From positions 111,490,897-111,554,896 of the forward strand of contig OX638370.1 of NCBI GenBank assembly GCA_951812925.1: DNA of 64,000 nucleotides. The letters are read 5' to 3'. Origin of the DNA: Calliopum simillimum. Lineage: Eukaryota > Arthropoda > Insecta > Diptera > Lauxaniidae. The notes beneath the pieces were generated by a model, which was given only the letters and a program-made list of their open reading frames with translations, ran no database searches and was not told where the DNA came from. The position numbers were made by a program, and so were the translations under genes. Every line of letters starts with the position of its first letter. The stretch's first letter is position 1. Below are positions 13,652 through 25,139 of this stretch, piece after piece.

Positions 13652-13921
13652 ATTTTGCTACCATCAAGCGTGTATCAGATGACATGTTGGGTTGAGCATA
13701 CTGTTCAATGCTTTTGTAAACACCAACAAAATTACAAAAAGAAAGGCAAAATGCTTAAGAGAAAAACAAAAACTGAAACGCTGGTTTGCGTTACGTTTCA
13801 AGACCCACCAAAGGTCTGTCATCAGATGCATTTGCCGACATCGAGAAGAACTTATAAGCATACTATATTTAGAATGCTTAACCCAAGGTGTCATCTGATA
13901 CGTGCTTGTCGGTAGCAAAAT
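13652..13921. mobile_element. 270-bp MITE with ATTTTGCTACC ends, copy 1 of a four-member family
   Basis: The inverted ends ATTTTGCTACCATCAAGCG and CGTGCTTGTCGGTAGCAAAAT continue inward through CAGATGACA. It sits in the intron between the first two SH2 exons. Open frames on both strands across it are symmetric artefacts. Related copies lie near 21480-21690, 60440-60830 and 63683-63990. Confidence 0.8.
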
Positions 13922-14001
13922 ATAAATAATGAAATTGTAGTGCTATTTGTATGATTTTGTGTTACAAGAAAATTCTCTGGTTCAACAAAGACATTACTCA
14001 C

Positions 14002-14123
14002 CTGATAATGAATAATCGTTGTGACGACTCTCAGAGTCTCTGATTAAAAATGCGCCGTGCTCATTCTCTGGCAGTAATAATTTCTTTTCAGCCTCAATGC
14101 GTTTGATTTTTCGGAAGTACCAT
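14002..14123 (-). CDS. Src42A: Src42A coding exon: SH2 domain, first part
   Basis: This exon encodes the start of the SH2 domain, [16 protein letters not shown] onward, through the FLIRDSES motif whose Arg (residue 1508 of the long isoform) binds phosphotyrosine. It is flanked by a TTTTTCAG acceptor and a CAG|GTGAGT donor. It enters with one nucleotide completing the Pro codon and leaves after the first G of a Val codon. In canonical Src42A this exon follows the SH3 exon; here it also fits the long exon at 49062-53500. Confidence 0.95.
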
Positions 14124-15239
14124 CTGAAAAATGTGAAGAAAAGAAAGAACATTATTAAAATGTCTGAAATATTGATTACATTAGTGACGATAACATAGAG
14201 CTTCGGAATCAATTTTGAATAATCTTAACCTACTGAATACGATAATATAATCGATCGATAATATAGATTCACCGAATTGATAAACTTCGGTTACAATGAA
14301 TTGCGGCAACAAATTTCACATAATTTTAGGTACTAGTTGTTTTTACTGTTTCAATTGCTATCCAGCAATAAAACAAGCACCTATAACTATGCCAAATTTA
14401 TTTTATAAATATGCTGTTCATGCAACTGGCGTTTAGGCAGTAGTCCAGTACGTTCGGACATTTGTATTAAGGAAGTCTATCACTCATATTTAAAACTTTA
14501 AGAGTTTTTTGACTAAATACACATTTTTTGGACAATTTTAAACTACTTGTAATTACAACTAGGTCAACTGCTATCATCTGCCATGATGATATGTGGCCAA
14601 ATCAGCCCCACAACAACAAAAATCACATGTCCCATAAGGCAACACAGTTTTCTATTACAAAAGAAGAGAGTAAATACAAGATTGTGTGAAAGAGATAAAA
14701 CATAAAATCAACAAGCTTATAATGGTTGCCATTTTTACTAAAAGGTTCTCTATATTTCCATATATACTCGTATGTATATTGAAATTGAGCCAACTTTTGA
14801 TTTCATTTGATGCAGCAGTAAAGCCAAGACGAAAAAGGAAAAATCTTTAAGTAGACGAAAGCTGCAGCAAAGCTTATGGCTTAAAACACCACTCTGGCGC
14901 CACAAAATATGCCACAAAAGAAGCAGAGGAAAAAAATAAACACGAAATATGTAACTACAAAAGTAAAATGCCAACAAACACTAGGGCTTACAGCAAATTT
15001 CTTAGGAAGAAGGCACATATTACTAAAATAGACATGCAGCGGATGTTGGCAGCTGCTGACAGTTCTTGGCATGATTTTAAGGCTTAACCCATTAACCCAA
15101 ATAAAGTTTCACAACATGCTGATAATTGAACATTTATTGAATATCTCTCTCTTCTTATTAAGAACGCAAGTCTGTGGACTTTTGACAAAACAACCTAACT
15201 CGAGATGAGACAATTTTCCAGGATTGTAGGCATAAATAT
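14124..15239. other. Start of the giant intron, nothing recognised
   Basis: The stretch is AT-rich. The minus-strand open frames at 14750-15072 lack codon structure, family matches or splice support. Confidence 0.5.
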
Positions 15240-15445
15240 ACAATTTAAATAAGCTTCTTTTGGTGTCCCATAATTCACGCAATATTTCAATTTTGGACGA
15301 TTAAGTGTTGCCAACCATAAAAATAAATCAGTTTGACAGCTGACAGTTTAGGGTTAGTAATGCATTGAAGGAAGAGATTCAACGAAATTCAGCCCCATTA
15401 TTGATCAGCGGTTTTTTAGCTCTCCTGAAAAATTGCCAATTTCGA
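15240..15445. repeat. Dispersed repeat with TTCTTTTGGTGTCCC start
   Basis: It shares TTCTTTTGGTGTCCCATAAT, AAGTGTTGCCAACCA, GTTTGACAGCTGACAG and TTTTTTAGCTCTCCTGAAAA with copies at 62105-62580 and with the two halves flanking the element at 40850-43495. It serves as the uninterrupted reference for that insertion. Confidence 0.7.
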
Positions 15446-16631
15446 GAAATGTATTATATATGATCGGCATGCTTAAAAGTTTACAATCATATCTTAATAA
15501 AAAAAAAAACTTGTTTTTATAGTTTAAAATAGTCATTGTAGGCGAAAAAAAAAAATGCAGTCCACTGTAACAAAAATAATATGTCCCTTTTATTTTTCTA
15601 CGGCGTAGCATGGGTTAGGCACATAAATGTTAGCAGTCAAAGAAACTACAACATCCTATGAATATTTTTTCTCTCTTTCTACGAGGTGCTGAAGCTGTCA
15701 ATGATGCCTCTTCCGGTCCCTGTGCGTACAATCGCATGTACAAGCATCTATTAATGCTGTAATGCTGTAGCCTATTTGAAGTTATTTTTACATTTTCAAT
15801 TTCAAGCTTTAGAAGCGTACTAGTCAGTCAGCTGGGAAAAGGATGTTGAAATAAAAGAATTTAAAAATAATTGCAAGTGCAAAAAAAAGGAAAATGTGTA
15901 AAAATAGAAATTGACAGGATGAAGAAATAAATCTTCTTTTTTTTGCGCTCACACCTGGTAAATGCACATGCACATTTATTTCCTCCCCTATTTCATCCAG
16001 AAATAGAAATTGGAGCAGCATGAAAATTTGCCAAGCATGTCAGCAAGTTGTTTGTTGTTGCTTATCCTTAATCGTTATTATGATAGGTTCATTGAAAAAA
16101 TGAAACTATCTTTAATTGCATACAATTACGAGTGAGATGTTTTCTTAAATGTTTAAAATCTTAAATTAGAAAGGAAATGGTTTTACCAGTTTGGGTTGTA
16201 AAGGAGCATGGATAAATCATTTCATGATTTGCTCTTGGTATTTAGTTCTACTAGTTACTTAGTCAGTACAATATATTCTTATATTTTATATTGGGTTTTT
16301 TCTGAAATCTTAGCTTAAGAACGCTGTCAAATTTTTTAATTTTGCACAACTTAAACTAAACTTATAGCTTTTTAAAAAGTATGCCCAAGTGTTTAATGCA
16401 CTTTTGTACAACATGACGTGTGGGTAACATAAAATTTTATTATTAAAGACAGGAAGTAGTTTTTCAATAGTTTTAGCTTGTAAGGATAATGAGTGATTAA
16501 AAAGTCAAACACCAGTTTAAAGATAATACTTCAGCATGTCCTAGAATTAAATTTTAATTCAATTAAAAAAAAAAAAAAATTGGGGGTGGGAATCAAACCT
16601 GTGTAACGTGTCTATAAAATTTTTCTATTAA

Positions 16632-16770
16632 TCCTTTAACGACTAATGGCAAGTATGTTAGCAAGCTTCCAATTTGCTTAGATGAAAGATTTATTAGCTC
16701 CCATTGATTCGATTTTGCCCTATTTTTATTTTGAAATTTTTTCGCACGCTTAGACCTGGTCGTTGAAGGG
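16632..16770. mobile_element. 139-bp TTAA-flanked MITE, copy 2
   Basis: It is the same family as 10660-10804. TTAA lies at 16628-16631 and 16771-16774, the ends are TCCTTTAACGAC and GTCGTTGAAGGG, and the interior TGGCAAGTATGTTAGCAAGC is shared. It is somewhat diverged. Confidence 0.85.
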
Positions 16771-17323
16771 TTAAATACATTCTTTTCATATTTTGATTTC
16801 TTTCTTTTTAAAAATACTACTCAAATATTAAAAAGCCTTACAAAAAATCATTGTGTAAACGCTTCTAAATTTCTATGGGAACAAGTGCATTAGAAGTGCT
16901 TTCTTAAGAATCGCTTGATATTTTTCCCTTTGAGTAGCTTCTAAGCTTTAATTTGCGCTCACTCTTACTTTATTTTTCGGCCAAAACAATTGTGGAAAAA
17001 GACTACCCCTTGGGTACCCAATACAGTATTTTATGAAAAAGGCTATTTTATAATAATTACTGAATTTCAGTCATTCATGACTAAGTATTTTAAATAGCAG
17101 ACCACATTGAAAAATTCGACCATCTTAACTTTAAATAAATTACACGTTACTTGCATTGTTTGTTACTCCAAACGATGCGCTCATGCCATAAAATATTTAA
17201 TGGCAATTTTACAAATTAAAAATTGTTTAAAAATTTTAAAAAATTTCCGTTAGTAAATTATACACGAAATTGTTCAATATCTGCAATGGTTATTAGAAGC
17301 AATTTAAATTTATTGGATAAATC

Positions 17324-17682
17324 TTATGCCCCAGACAGATGACAGCTTAAATCTAGATTATAGACGTAATAATGCGAATCTTTTTATTGCATGATTTTAG
17401 ACATTTCTTAAATACATATTATGTTTTTATACATACATATTTTGACTAAAAGAAAATTTTCCAATTCAGGGTCCAAAAAATTCTAAGTAGCTTTTCTGAT
17501 GCTTAACCTACTATTAATCTTGTTTTTGATGTTTTAGAATTTTTTAGCCCCTGAATTGGAAATTTTCTTTGAGTCAATGTCTATGAAAAATGTATTTAAA
17601 AAATGCCTAAAATCATGCAATAAAAAGATTCGCATTATTACGTCTATAATCTAGACTTCAGCTGTCATCTGTCTGGAGCATA
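17324..17682. mobile_element. Fold-back element with ~150-bp arms
   Basis: The left arm TTATGCCCCAGACAGATGAC through AATGCGAATCTTTTTATTGC pairs with the right arm ending GTCATCTGTCTGGAGCATAA. The centre (TCCAATTCAGGGTCCAAAAA and its inverse) also pairs. There is no coding content. Confidence 0.8.
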
Positions 17683-18239
17683 ACTATAATTTATTTCTGC
17701 ACTAATGCGTAGGTAGAATAATTTTCTCAGCTACTTATTTTCATAGCAAATGAAAGCACATTCAGGGAAGTTTTTTAAAATTTTAAATATATATTTAACG
17801 CTGTCCATTGACGTTTACTTACATAATCACGCAATTAATTTAAATATTTTACAAATAAAAAACAAAACAACTTTACATGACTTAATATCATAGCATTAAA
17901 AAGTGTCAATAAATAAATAAAAAAAAACCTGTAGTTAATTTTATGCATTATTTACAATTACAAAAAAAAAATAAAAATATGTATCAAAATATTAACATAA
18001 CCGCTTTTGCCATTAAATTATGAGTCAGGAATAAGGTTTCCACGCTGAACTATTAACACTAAGCTGCAGTTAAGGAGGGTTTTCACTATACGTAGCAGAC
18101 TTACAGTAATTTTTTTTTCTTACGGAAATCAACTTTTAGTTGCATTTTTATAAAAAAACTGACTTAACCCTTAGTGATATTTTTAGAAGACTTTTGTTAT
18201 GAATCTTTTTAAATTCAGTATTTTTTGTATCGGGATTTT

Positions 18240-19412
18240 TTTAAGGGTGCCAAACCAAAGTAATCACATGTGTGATATGGCACCCCCTGGGTGATTTTGG
18301 CATCCCTGAGTGATTTTGTCTCCCCTGGGTGATTTTGGCACCCCTGGATGATTTTGGCACCCCTATCAATTTCAATACTTCCAGCTTTCATAGCATTGTG
18401 ATTTCGTTTTCGGATGAATACGAGCGCGAGTGCACATGTTTATTCGTTTCGTGGCATTTTTACTTGGTGTATACCAAAAGGGAGATATGTCACCCTACTA
18501 CTGCGGGTGATATGGTTCTGATGCCATATCTCCCTTCGCATGTTATAAGATATTTGGGAGGACAAATCGCCGGTGCTTACGAAGAAAATCATCCAACCGA
18601 AAGTTGCGGCGAAGAAAATCATTTTTTTTTTTTTTTTGAAATTGCAGTGAAAAAATCTTTTTTGTAATATGCGGATAAGAAAATCACTTTTAACAAAATG
18701 CGGCGAAGAAAATCACTTAAATAATTTTTTCAGAGAAATTTTTCCTATTCCGTTTTTCGAAAAAATTTGCATTGCTAATCGAAATAGTGATTTTTTACGC
18801 TGCATTTTTAAAAAAAGTGATTTTCTTCGCCACATTTTGTAATAAGTTATTTTCTTCTCCGCATTTTGTAAAAAGTGATTTTCTTGTCCACATTCGCACA
18901 AAATAGATCTTTTTCGACGCAGTTTGAAAAAAAGGATTTTCTCGTCCGCATATAAAGAAGAGATAGTCTTTGTAAGCACCGGCGAAATATTCTTAGTGCT
19001 AAATCTTTGTTGTTCGGTTTTCAATACTTTGTTGAACATAAACTTGACTGAACTCTGGATGTGAAGGGCCAGCAACCTGCATCTGTAATAACACGGGCTC
19101 ATCATCGAGGAAAGCATTCTAGAACCAAGCACAATCAATTTTTGTGTGAGGCTTGAACCAAAGCAGCAAGTGTTTCAAACGGTACTTCTGGATTTTATCA
19201 ACACTTTCCCTTTTACCCTTTCAGTCCAAGTCCCGTAGTCTCGGGTGATTTGGCACTTTATATCACTTTTTTATAATGACCAGCTGAAGTACTTTTTTTT
19301 TAAATTAATAAAAGAATAAATTTGTGTTGTTTTTTTTTTAAATCTCTTTTAATTCTGGTTTTTTAGCAGTTTAACGAAGAGGGTGCCATATCTCCCGCAT
19401 TTACCCTAAAAT
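18240..19412. mobile_element. Minisatellite-bearing repeat, copy 1 (interrupted by a fold-back element)
   Basis: It begins with a degenerate ~17-bp tandem array of the type GTGATTTTGGCACCCCT (about 18270-18365), continues with CAATTTCAATACTTCCAGCTTTC, and ends with GGGTGCCATATCTCCCGCATTTACCCT. The same start and end modules occur at 53970-54776 and 58980-59735. The interior is broken by the element at 18564-18988. Confidence 0.65.
18564..18988. mobile_element. FB-like fold-back element with internal short tandem repeats
   Basis: The ends ATCGCCGGTGCTTACGAAG and CTTTGTAAGCACCGGCGAAAT are inverted. Each arm is built from several copies of a ~22-bp unit (TGCGGCGAAGAAAATCACTT on the left, its inverse on the right). 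Arms made of short direct repeats in inverted orientation are the architecture of Drosophila FB elements. Confidence 0.75.
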
Positions 19413-21479
19413 CATAAAAAATATCATCTTTTAAGTATCATCATTCAGCATACGTAAGTATTAGTCATTCACAAAGTATTTTTAAGAAGCAGCAAGCAGG
19501 TAATAAAGAAACAAGTTAACAATACAGCTACGCATAATGGCTTATTGCTTTTAATTCAACACTTTTTATGAGTGCTCGCTCTTTAACATACAACTACCGG
19601 TCTTTTTTTTTTTGCAGTTGTTTGTAAATAAGTTGTTCGACAATTTTGTTGCGGTTTAATATAATTTAGTTATGGTCAATAATTGTATGGAACACCAATA
19701 ATTTTTACAATAAAAATAACACTGTTGAGGTAGAAACATTATTCTTTTATGCTTTTTGAAAATAAAAAGAGAATTTTTTTATATTAAGGTCAATGTTAAA
19801 ACTGTGTCTGGTACTTAGAGGTATAATGAAAATAAAAATAAACGGAAAATTATTTTCAGATTATTTTGCAGAGAGCAGTAGGTTTAACCATGCTAAGTTT
19901 TTTTGGAAGGAAATATTCATTCATTCGGTTAAAGAAGTAACCTTTTGTAGCACATCAAATCTTTAAAGATTTTCGCATCATTCTGAATCATTTTATAATG
20001 CAAGCAAACGCAATGCTAAATATTACCGCATTTCGGAACAATGACAACAAAAAAAAGAAAAAAATAAAAAATCTGCTTAATGAAAACCCTGACAACTACC
20101 GTAGTTTTTCTTTCTCCACAAATATTTGCCATTGAGATTCTTCATAGCCAGCAATTATGTGTTCCGTTTCTTGCGGATTCCAAGAAAAATAACAAATGAG
20201 AAGAAATAACAATATAAATATGTAAGCACTTTTTATATTGCAATCAAGTGCAGACATCATCATACAATCATTGTCATCATCAACAACGTCAGCATCATCA
20301 TCGCGAGCAACAGCAATGACTTACAAAAATTGTTATGCAAATGATGCTATCAATACGATGATGAAGAAGCAAAAAAAAAAAAAAATATCACCGCTACATT
20401 TGTAATGACACAAAAATCAAAGAAGACACTCCTCTTTCTGCATTTACAAATACAAAATATACTATTTCTTTTGATAAAAACAAATAAACTGCAATGTTGT
20501 TGCAAATTGCTAATGATAATAATAAATTGGCGATTGAAATGTGTTACTGTGACATGTTAGTTACAGTTTTGTTCCATATAACAATGTTGGATTGATTGAC
20601 ACTTGGCTGTCACTATTAAAAAACAAAAACAAAATAAAACAAGACACAATTTACTAGATTCACCTATAAAATGTGCTTTGCAATAAATCCAACTTAATGC
20701 TGTCACTGTTGACATTTCTACGTAATGTTGTTGACAAAGAAATTTATTTTTAATTTTATTTTTAGGTTTTTTATTTTTGCTAAACCGTGCCAAACGTGCA
20801 GCCGTTATATTTTTTAATGAAAAATGTCATTGATACCAATTAAAGTTTATTTTCTATTTTATGAAAAATCATCTCCAACATTTTTGAAATTTCGCTGAGG
20901 AAACCATGGCTAAGTTTTATTGAGACGGACAATTTCATTAGGCTACTAAATGAGACCAATTTTCTACTCCTCTGAAAGTATTTAATGTACGTTGTCCGAA
21001 TTAGACCACCGAATTTTACCATCATGTTTAGTTTTCAAGATTGAAGAAGAATTGTACCGTGTGTACTGATTTGTACTTAATTTTCTGAAGCGAGAAACAT
21101 CATCACTATCTACCAAAGTTAGGCGTATCATCTCGTGCTCAATTTGTAGTAAACAGAAGTAACTGTGAGAAATATCGAGAAATTTCTGCTTAAAAATACT
21201 GCGTGTGCGATATCAACCAAAATAACAGAATGGTATGATCTAGAACAACAGAGATATTCATGTAGTGAAGAGAAATAATGGAAGTATAGCTTAACTGCTA
21301 GATAATGCGACAAATTACCGCCATCTCAATGTCGATGGCTCAAGTGATAAGAGTATTTTCATGGCATGAAGCTGTTTCAAAGATACACCGTGTTCCGAGT
21401 GACTTCGGGAAAATTCTATCACTGCCAAATGGTTGTAGATTAAGAATTAATTTAATAGCCTCGCTGTTAAGATTAAGCG
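19413..21479. other. Intron sequence, nothing firm
   Basis: The region is AT-rich with a CAT/ATC-rich microsatellite-like patch at 20256-20310. No gene or bounded repeat was identified. Confidence 0.5.
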
Positions 21480-21690
21480 TTCAGAGTTTTATAAAATTAC
21501 AAAAAAAAAAAAATGCTAAATGCATAAGAAAAAAAAAAAGAAAACCATAAATTGGACGTTTCAGAACCTACCAATGGTTCATCATCAGTAGCATTTGCCG
21601 ACATCGGGAACATTTTCAAACAGACCATATTAACTCTTTTGCATAGATTTGTTTAGAATCACAACACATGAAAAATAAAGTCAAATCAAA
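21480..21690. mobile_element. Partial copy of the ATTTTGCTACC MITE family
   Basis: It shares AAATGCATAAG, CGTTTCAGAACCTACCA, CATCATCAGTAGCATTTGCC, GACATCGGGAACATTTTC and GCATAGATTTGTTTAGAATC with the copies at 13652 and 60440. The ends are not preserved. Confidence 0.55.
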
Positions 21691-21799
21691 CGTTTTAGAG
21701 AAAACTTTTTTATGGGAAACTTTTATTCTAATGGTGGAATTGGTTTATAGGGTTAAAAAGGAGTTTGGAAAGTTTCTGGGCCTTTAAAAATGAAATTTG

Positions 21800-23060
21800 T
21801 ATATCCTACACCCAGGGTATATTGACTTTGTTCTTCCGTTTGTAACGCAGAGAAGTAGGCGTGGCAGATAGAGAAAAGTATTTATATTCTTCATCAGCGT
21901 CATCTCCTGAGTCGATATCACTTTGTCCGTTTGCCTGGCTGGCTGGCTGGCTAAGTGCGAAAATACATTTTTTGGTACATTGCCTCCGTCGTCAAAGTTA
22001 GCTCGTGGGATTGAAAATGAGCAAAATCGGTCAACGGACACGCCTACCACCCATACAAAAAATATATTCAAAATGCAACTTTAGGAGTATTTTTGACGAC
22101 AATGCAACCAAAATACACATAAATACTACGAATTGTAAGCGCAAGCTCTGAGAAAAAACTGAGAGAATTCTGACGAGAGGGCGTGGCACCACCCATATAA
22201 GCAAAAATTTTAAAACGCTTTACTGAAAGCGTGTTTTGAGACAATTTAACCAAATTTCGCTCTAAGCTAAAACTAGACGAACTCGGACAAGTTGGCGTGG
22301 CACCTCCTATATAAGCAAAAGCTTGAAAACGCTATACTGAAAAGGTTTTTTGAGATAATCCAATCAAATTTCACTCAGACACTAAGAACTATAAATGCAA
22401 GCTCTGAGCAAAAACTGAATGAACTCGGACAAGAGGGCGTAGCACCTCCCATTTAAGCAAAGTTTTAAAAATATTGCAGTGTAGGGTATTTAATGTTTAG
22501 CCAGGCCAAAGGTAACACCCTTACTAGTTTGATTTGAGTTCAGAAAGAAATACTTCAAGTCAAAAGAGCAAATTAATTTCGGAAGATTTTTTTAAAATTT
22601 GACTGCGGAATAATTTTGTCTAATTTGTCACTGACGTTTTTAAAATAATTACATTTGCAAAGCATAAAAATTCCTTAAGTATTCTTCCTGACCACAAATC
22701 TAAAAATTGGTATGAGAAATGTACTACCGATTTAAAGGAAATTTAACGAGGACTCCAAAAAAATAATTAAATGACCTTTTTCATACTAAAATGCATGGCA
22801 AATTCATAAAACACGCAAAAATGTCAGACACTACAGATGGTTAGTGCAAGCTAAGAATTATCTGAGTGAATTTGGCGCATAGCATCTTTTACTCAAGCAA
22901 AATTCTCAAAGTGCTGTATTACAATCATTATTATACATAGGTACTGCAACCAAATTTCTCACAGACACTAAAGATACAATAAATAGTGCAAGCATTGCAG
23001 ATAACCAGGTGAATTTGGACAAGAGGGTGTGGCACTTTCTTTTTACAAGTAAATTTATTG
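21800..23060. repeat. Degenerate ~130-bp tandem repeat with GGCGTGGCACC boxes
   Basis: The leading part (21805-21960) is a dispersed fly repeat with CACCCAGGGTATATTGACTT, AGAAGTAGGCGTGGCAG and a GGCTGGCTGGCT run. It continues into units carrying ACTCGGACAAG, GGCGTGGCACC, ATATAAGCAAAA, a variable AAACGC stretch and CAAATTTC, repeating near 22150, 22290, 22430 and, decayed, 22860-23050. The short dispersed part recurs at 38390-38480. Confidence 0.65.
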
Positions 23061-23787
23061 TGAAAAGTTCGTCCTGAAACTCTTGAGTTTTCCATACCAT
23101 TGAAAAATTACCATTCGTATAAAATGGGTTAATATTTTTTACAGAAATTGCTGGAAGAAATTTTTTTAATCAAAAAGCATTACTTGTCTTGTTTTTTCCA
23201 CTACATTTATCTATCTACTGCTCATACTACGAGCAAGCATGACCATTTTGCAAACAACATGTTTGCAACTCTTGCGTTTGGCGCCATCATTAGTTGTTGA
23301 ATGTCTTTTTACAACAACAACACCAATAACAACAACTTTGCCTTAAGCTACATATAACCATCGTGAGTGTTTTTTTCTTCAAACAAGTGTCTTGATATGA
23401 TTTTGTAGTGTTGTTTAACCAAAAACTGGTCGCACACACAAAGGCTTCTCTCATGTTTATGTATGTGATTACATTTTTAACCAACTGACAAGACGACCTT
23501 AAGACCAAAATCAAATGCATTTTGCTTATGCCAAGCCATGTGCCATGCAAGTTTTATGTGATGCTGCTTGTTGTTGCTATTTCCTTTTCTATGCATTTTT
23601 TTTATATTTTAAACTAAAAACTATTTTTAAACTAAGCAAAATGTGGTTTTTCTAAAAATATCAAAAACCAAACCAAATGAACAACATTTTGCAGAGTACC
23701 AAACGCGTTGCTTAGGTGTTGTCAATAGGCCTCAAGATACATAGCAAAATTGCAAATCATTTATAATGCGCGTCCGAGACGACTTAC

Positions 23788-24010
23788 TGTGTTTGCGCAT
23801 GCGCGCGCGCGCAACACTGTTGCAATGGCAGTATCAATTTTTTAATCGTTAGTTTCGCGCGATGATGATGATATTGATGGCAGCCGTTGATGCTGTTGAT
23901 GGCGCGCACTGTGCTTGCTGCTGCAAATGATAGTTGATGTTGTTGTCATTAGTGTTTATGTTGCGCACAGTTTTAAATTAGATTAATGCAGCCAATGTCT
24001 ACACATATGG
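23788..24010 (-). other. CpG-rich island with possible alternative first exon
   Basis: This is a stretch of high CpG content in an otherwise AT-rich intron, with an alternating GCGCATGCGCGCGCGCGC run at 23795-23812. On the minus strand it reads like a fly 5' UTR (CAACAACAT, CAGCAGCAAG) and ends at ACA|GTAAGTC, a good donor. Spliced to the SH2 exon it would not give an in-frame start, so it could only be non-coding or feed an unseen exon. It may instead be an enhancer. Confidence 0.3.
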
Positions 24011-24458
24011 AAGCGGTGGTATTGATTAAAATTATTTTTAATTTATTTTGATTTTTTGCTCGCTTGTGTGGTGTTATAAAAATAGATGTTGTTACATATG
24101 CTGTCCATCTAAGTAAGTTGGTGCAAGTTGCTCGAAATGAAGTTTATTCGTTGGTTGGTGAAAAAATTAAGTGCGGATTATATATTGAAAAAAGTTGGTG
24201 CATGGCAAAAAAAAGTCGTTAGTTAACTTATTAGTTAACTAAAATGGCGACAAGAGTTTAACTAATGTTATATATTCACAAAGGCATGCGATTTCTAAAA
24301 ACTCTGGTCAACCAAAACATGTATTCCAAATTTCGTCAGATTCAAAATTTTCTACGTTTGAAACATTTTCAGAATTTTCACAAAACTTACATATGTGGAT
24401 TCTATTTCTTCAACATCAGCTGTTGGTTGACTAATGGTTAATGAAATTTGGGGGTTAA

Positions 24459-25135
24459 GGGGACATTCGCTTTCGTAATTGAAAAGAAAAACACTTTTTA
24501 AAAATTTTGTTATGAAAAAACTATTATATTTATTGACAAAATTTCTTTTAGACATTGTTAAACACTGTTTGGGAAATATGAAAATTTTTTTTTTTTATTT
24601 TTAGTTTCCCTTAGCTGCTGTAGAGGGCGCCATCCAAAAGTTACTTTTTAAACTGGTAGGAAATTTTTCTCCGAATCTTCTCGACCGATTTTAAAAAACC
24701 AAAAAGCATTCGATTACTTATAAAAAATACTATACAATAAGCCTCTGAAAATTTTAAAAAATATCCCCCCCTTTTTTTACGGGGCATTTTTTGAGGGTAA
24801 GTCCCTAAATTTTTTCGCATTTTTCATAAATATTCATACAAAAACTTCAAAATATAAAAAAGTATGAATTTTAAAGGCTTATTGTATAGTTTAAGGTCTC
24901 AAGAATAAAATCCATTTTGAATTTTTCAAAAATCTGTTACAGGAGGTCTAAAATATTTCCTACCGTTTTAAAAGTAACTTTTGGAAACTAAAAATAAAAA
25001 AAACAATTTTTTTCATATTTCTTAAACAGTGTTTAACAATGTCCAAAAGAAGTTTTGTCAATAAATATAATAGTTTTTTCATAATAAAATTTTTAAAAAG
25101 TGTTTTTCTTTTCAATTACGAAAGCGAATGTCCCC
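24459..25135. mobile_element. 677-bp TTAA-flanked element with long inverted repeats, copy 1
   Basis: The ends GGGGACATTCGCTTTCGTAA and TTACGAAAGCGAATGTCCCC are flanked by TTAA on both sides (24455-24458, 25136-25139). The terminal repeats exceed 100 bp and continue, less well matched, to near the centre. The second copy is at 43897-44936. Open frames at its ends are the inverted repeat read on either strand. Confidence 0.9.
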
Positions 25136-25139
25136 TTAA

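Noticed and set aside
13655..13918. Overlapping plus and minus frames of 84-86 codons
   Set aside because: They arise from the symmetric ends of a MITE.
18713..19138. A 141-codon minus-strand gene
   Set aside because: Its C-terminal half translates the 22-bp repeats of a fold-back element, and the rest lies in a dispersed repeat.
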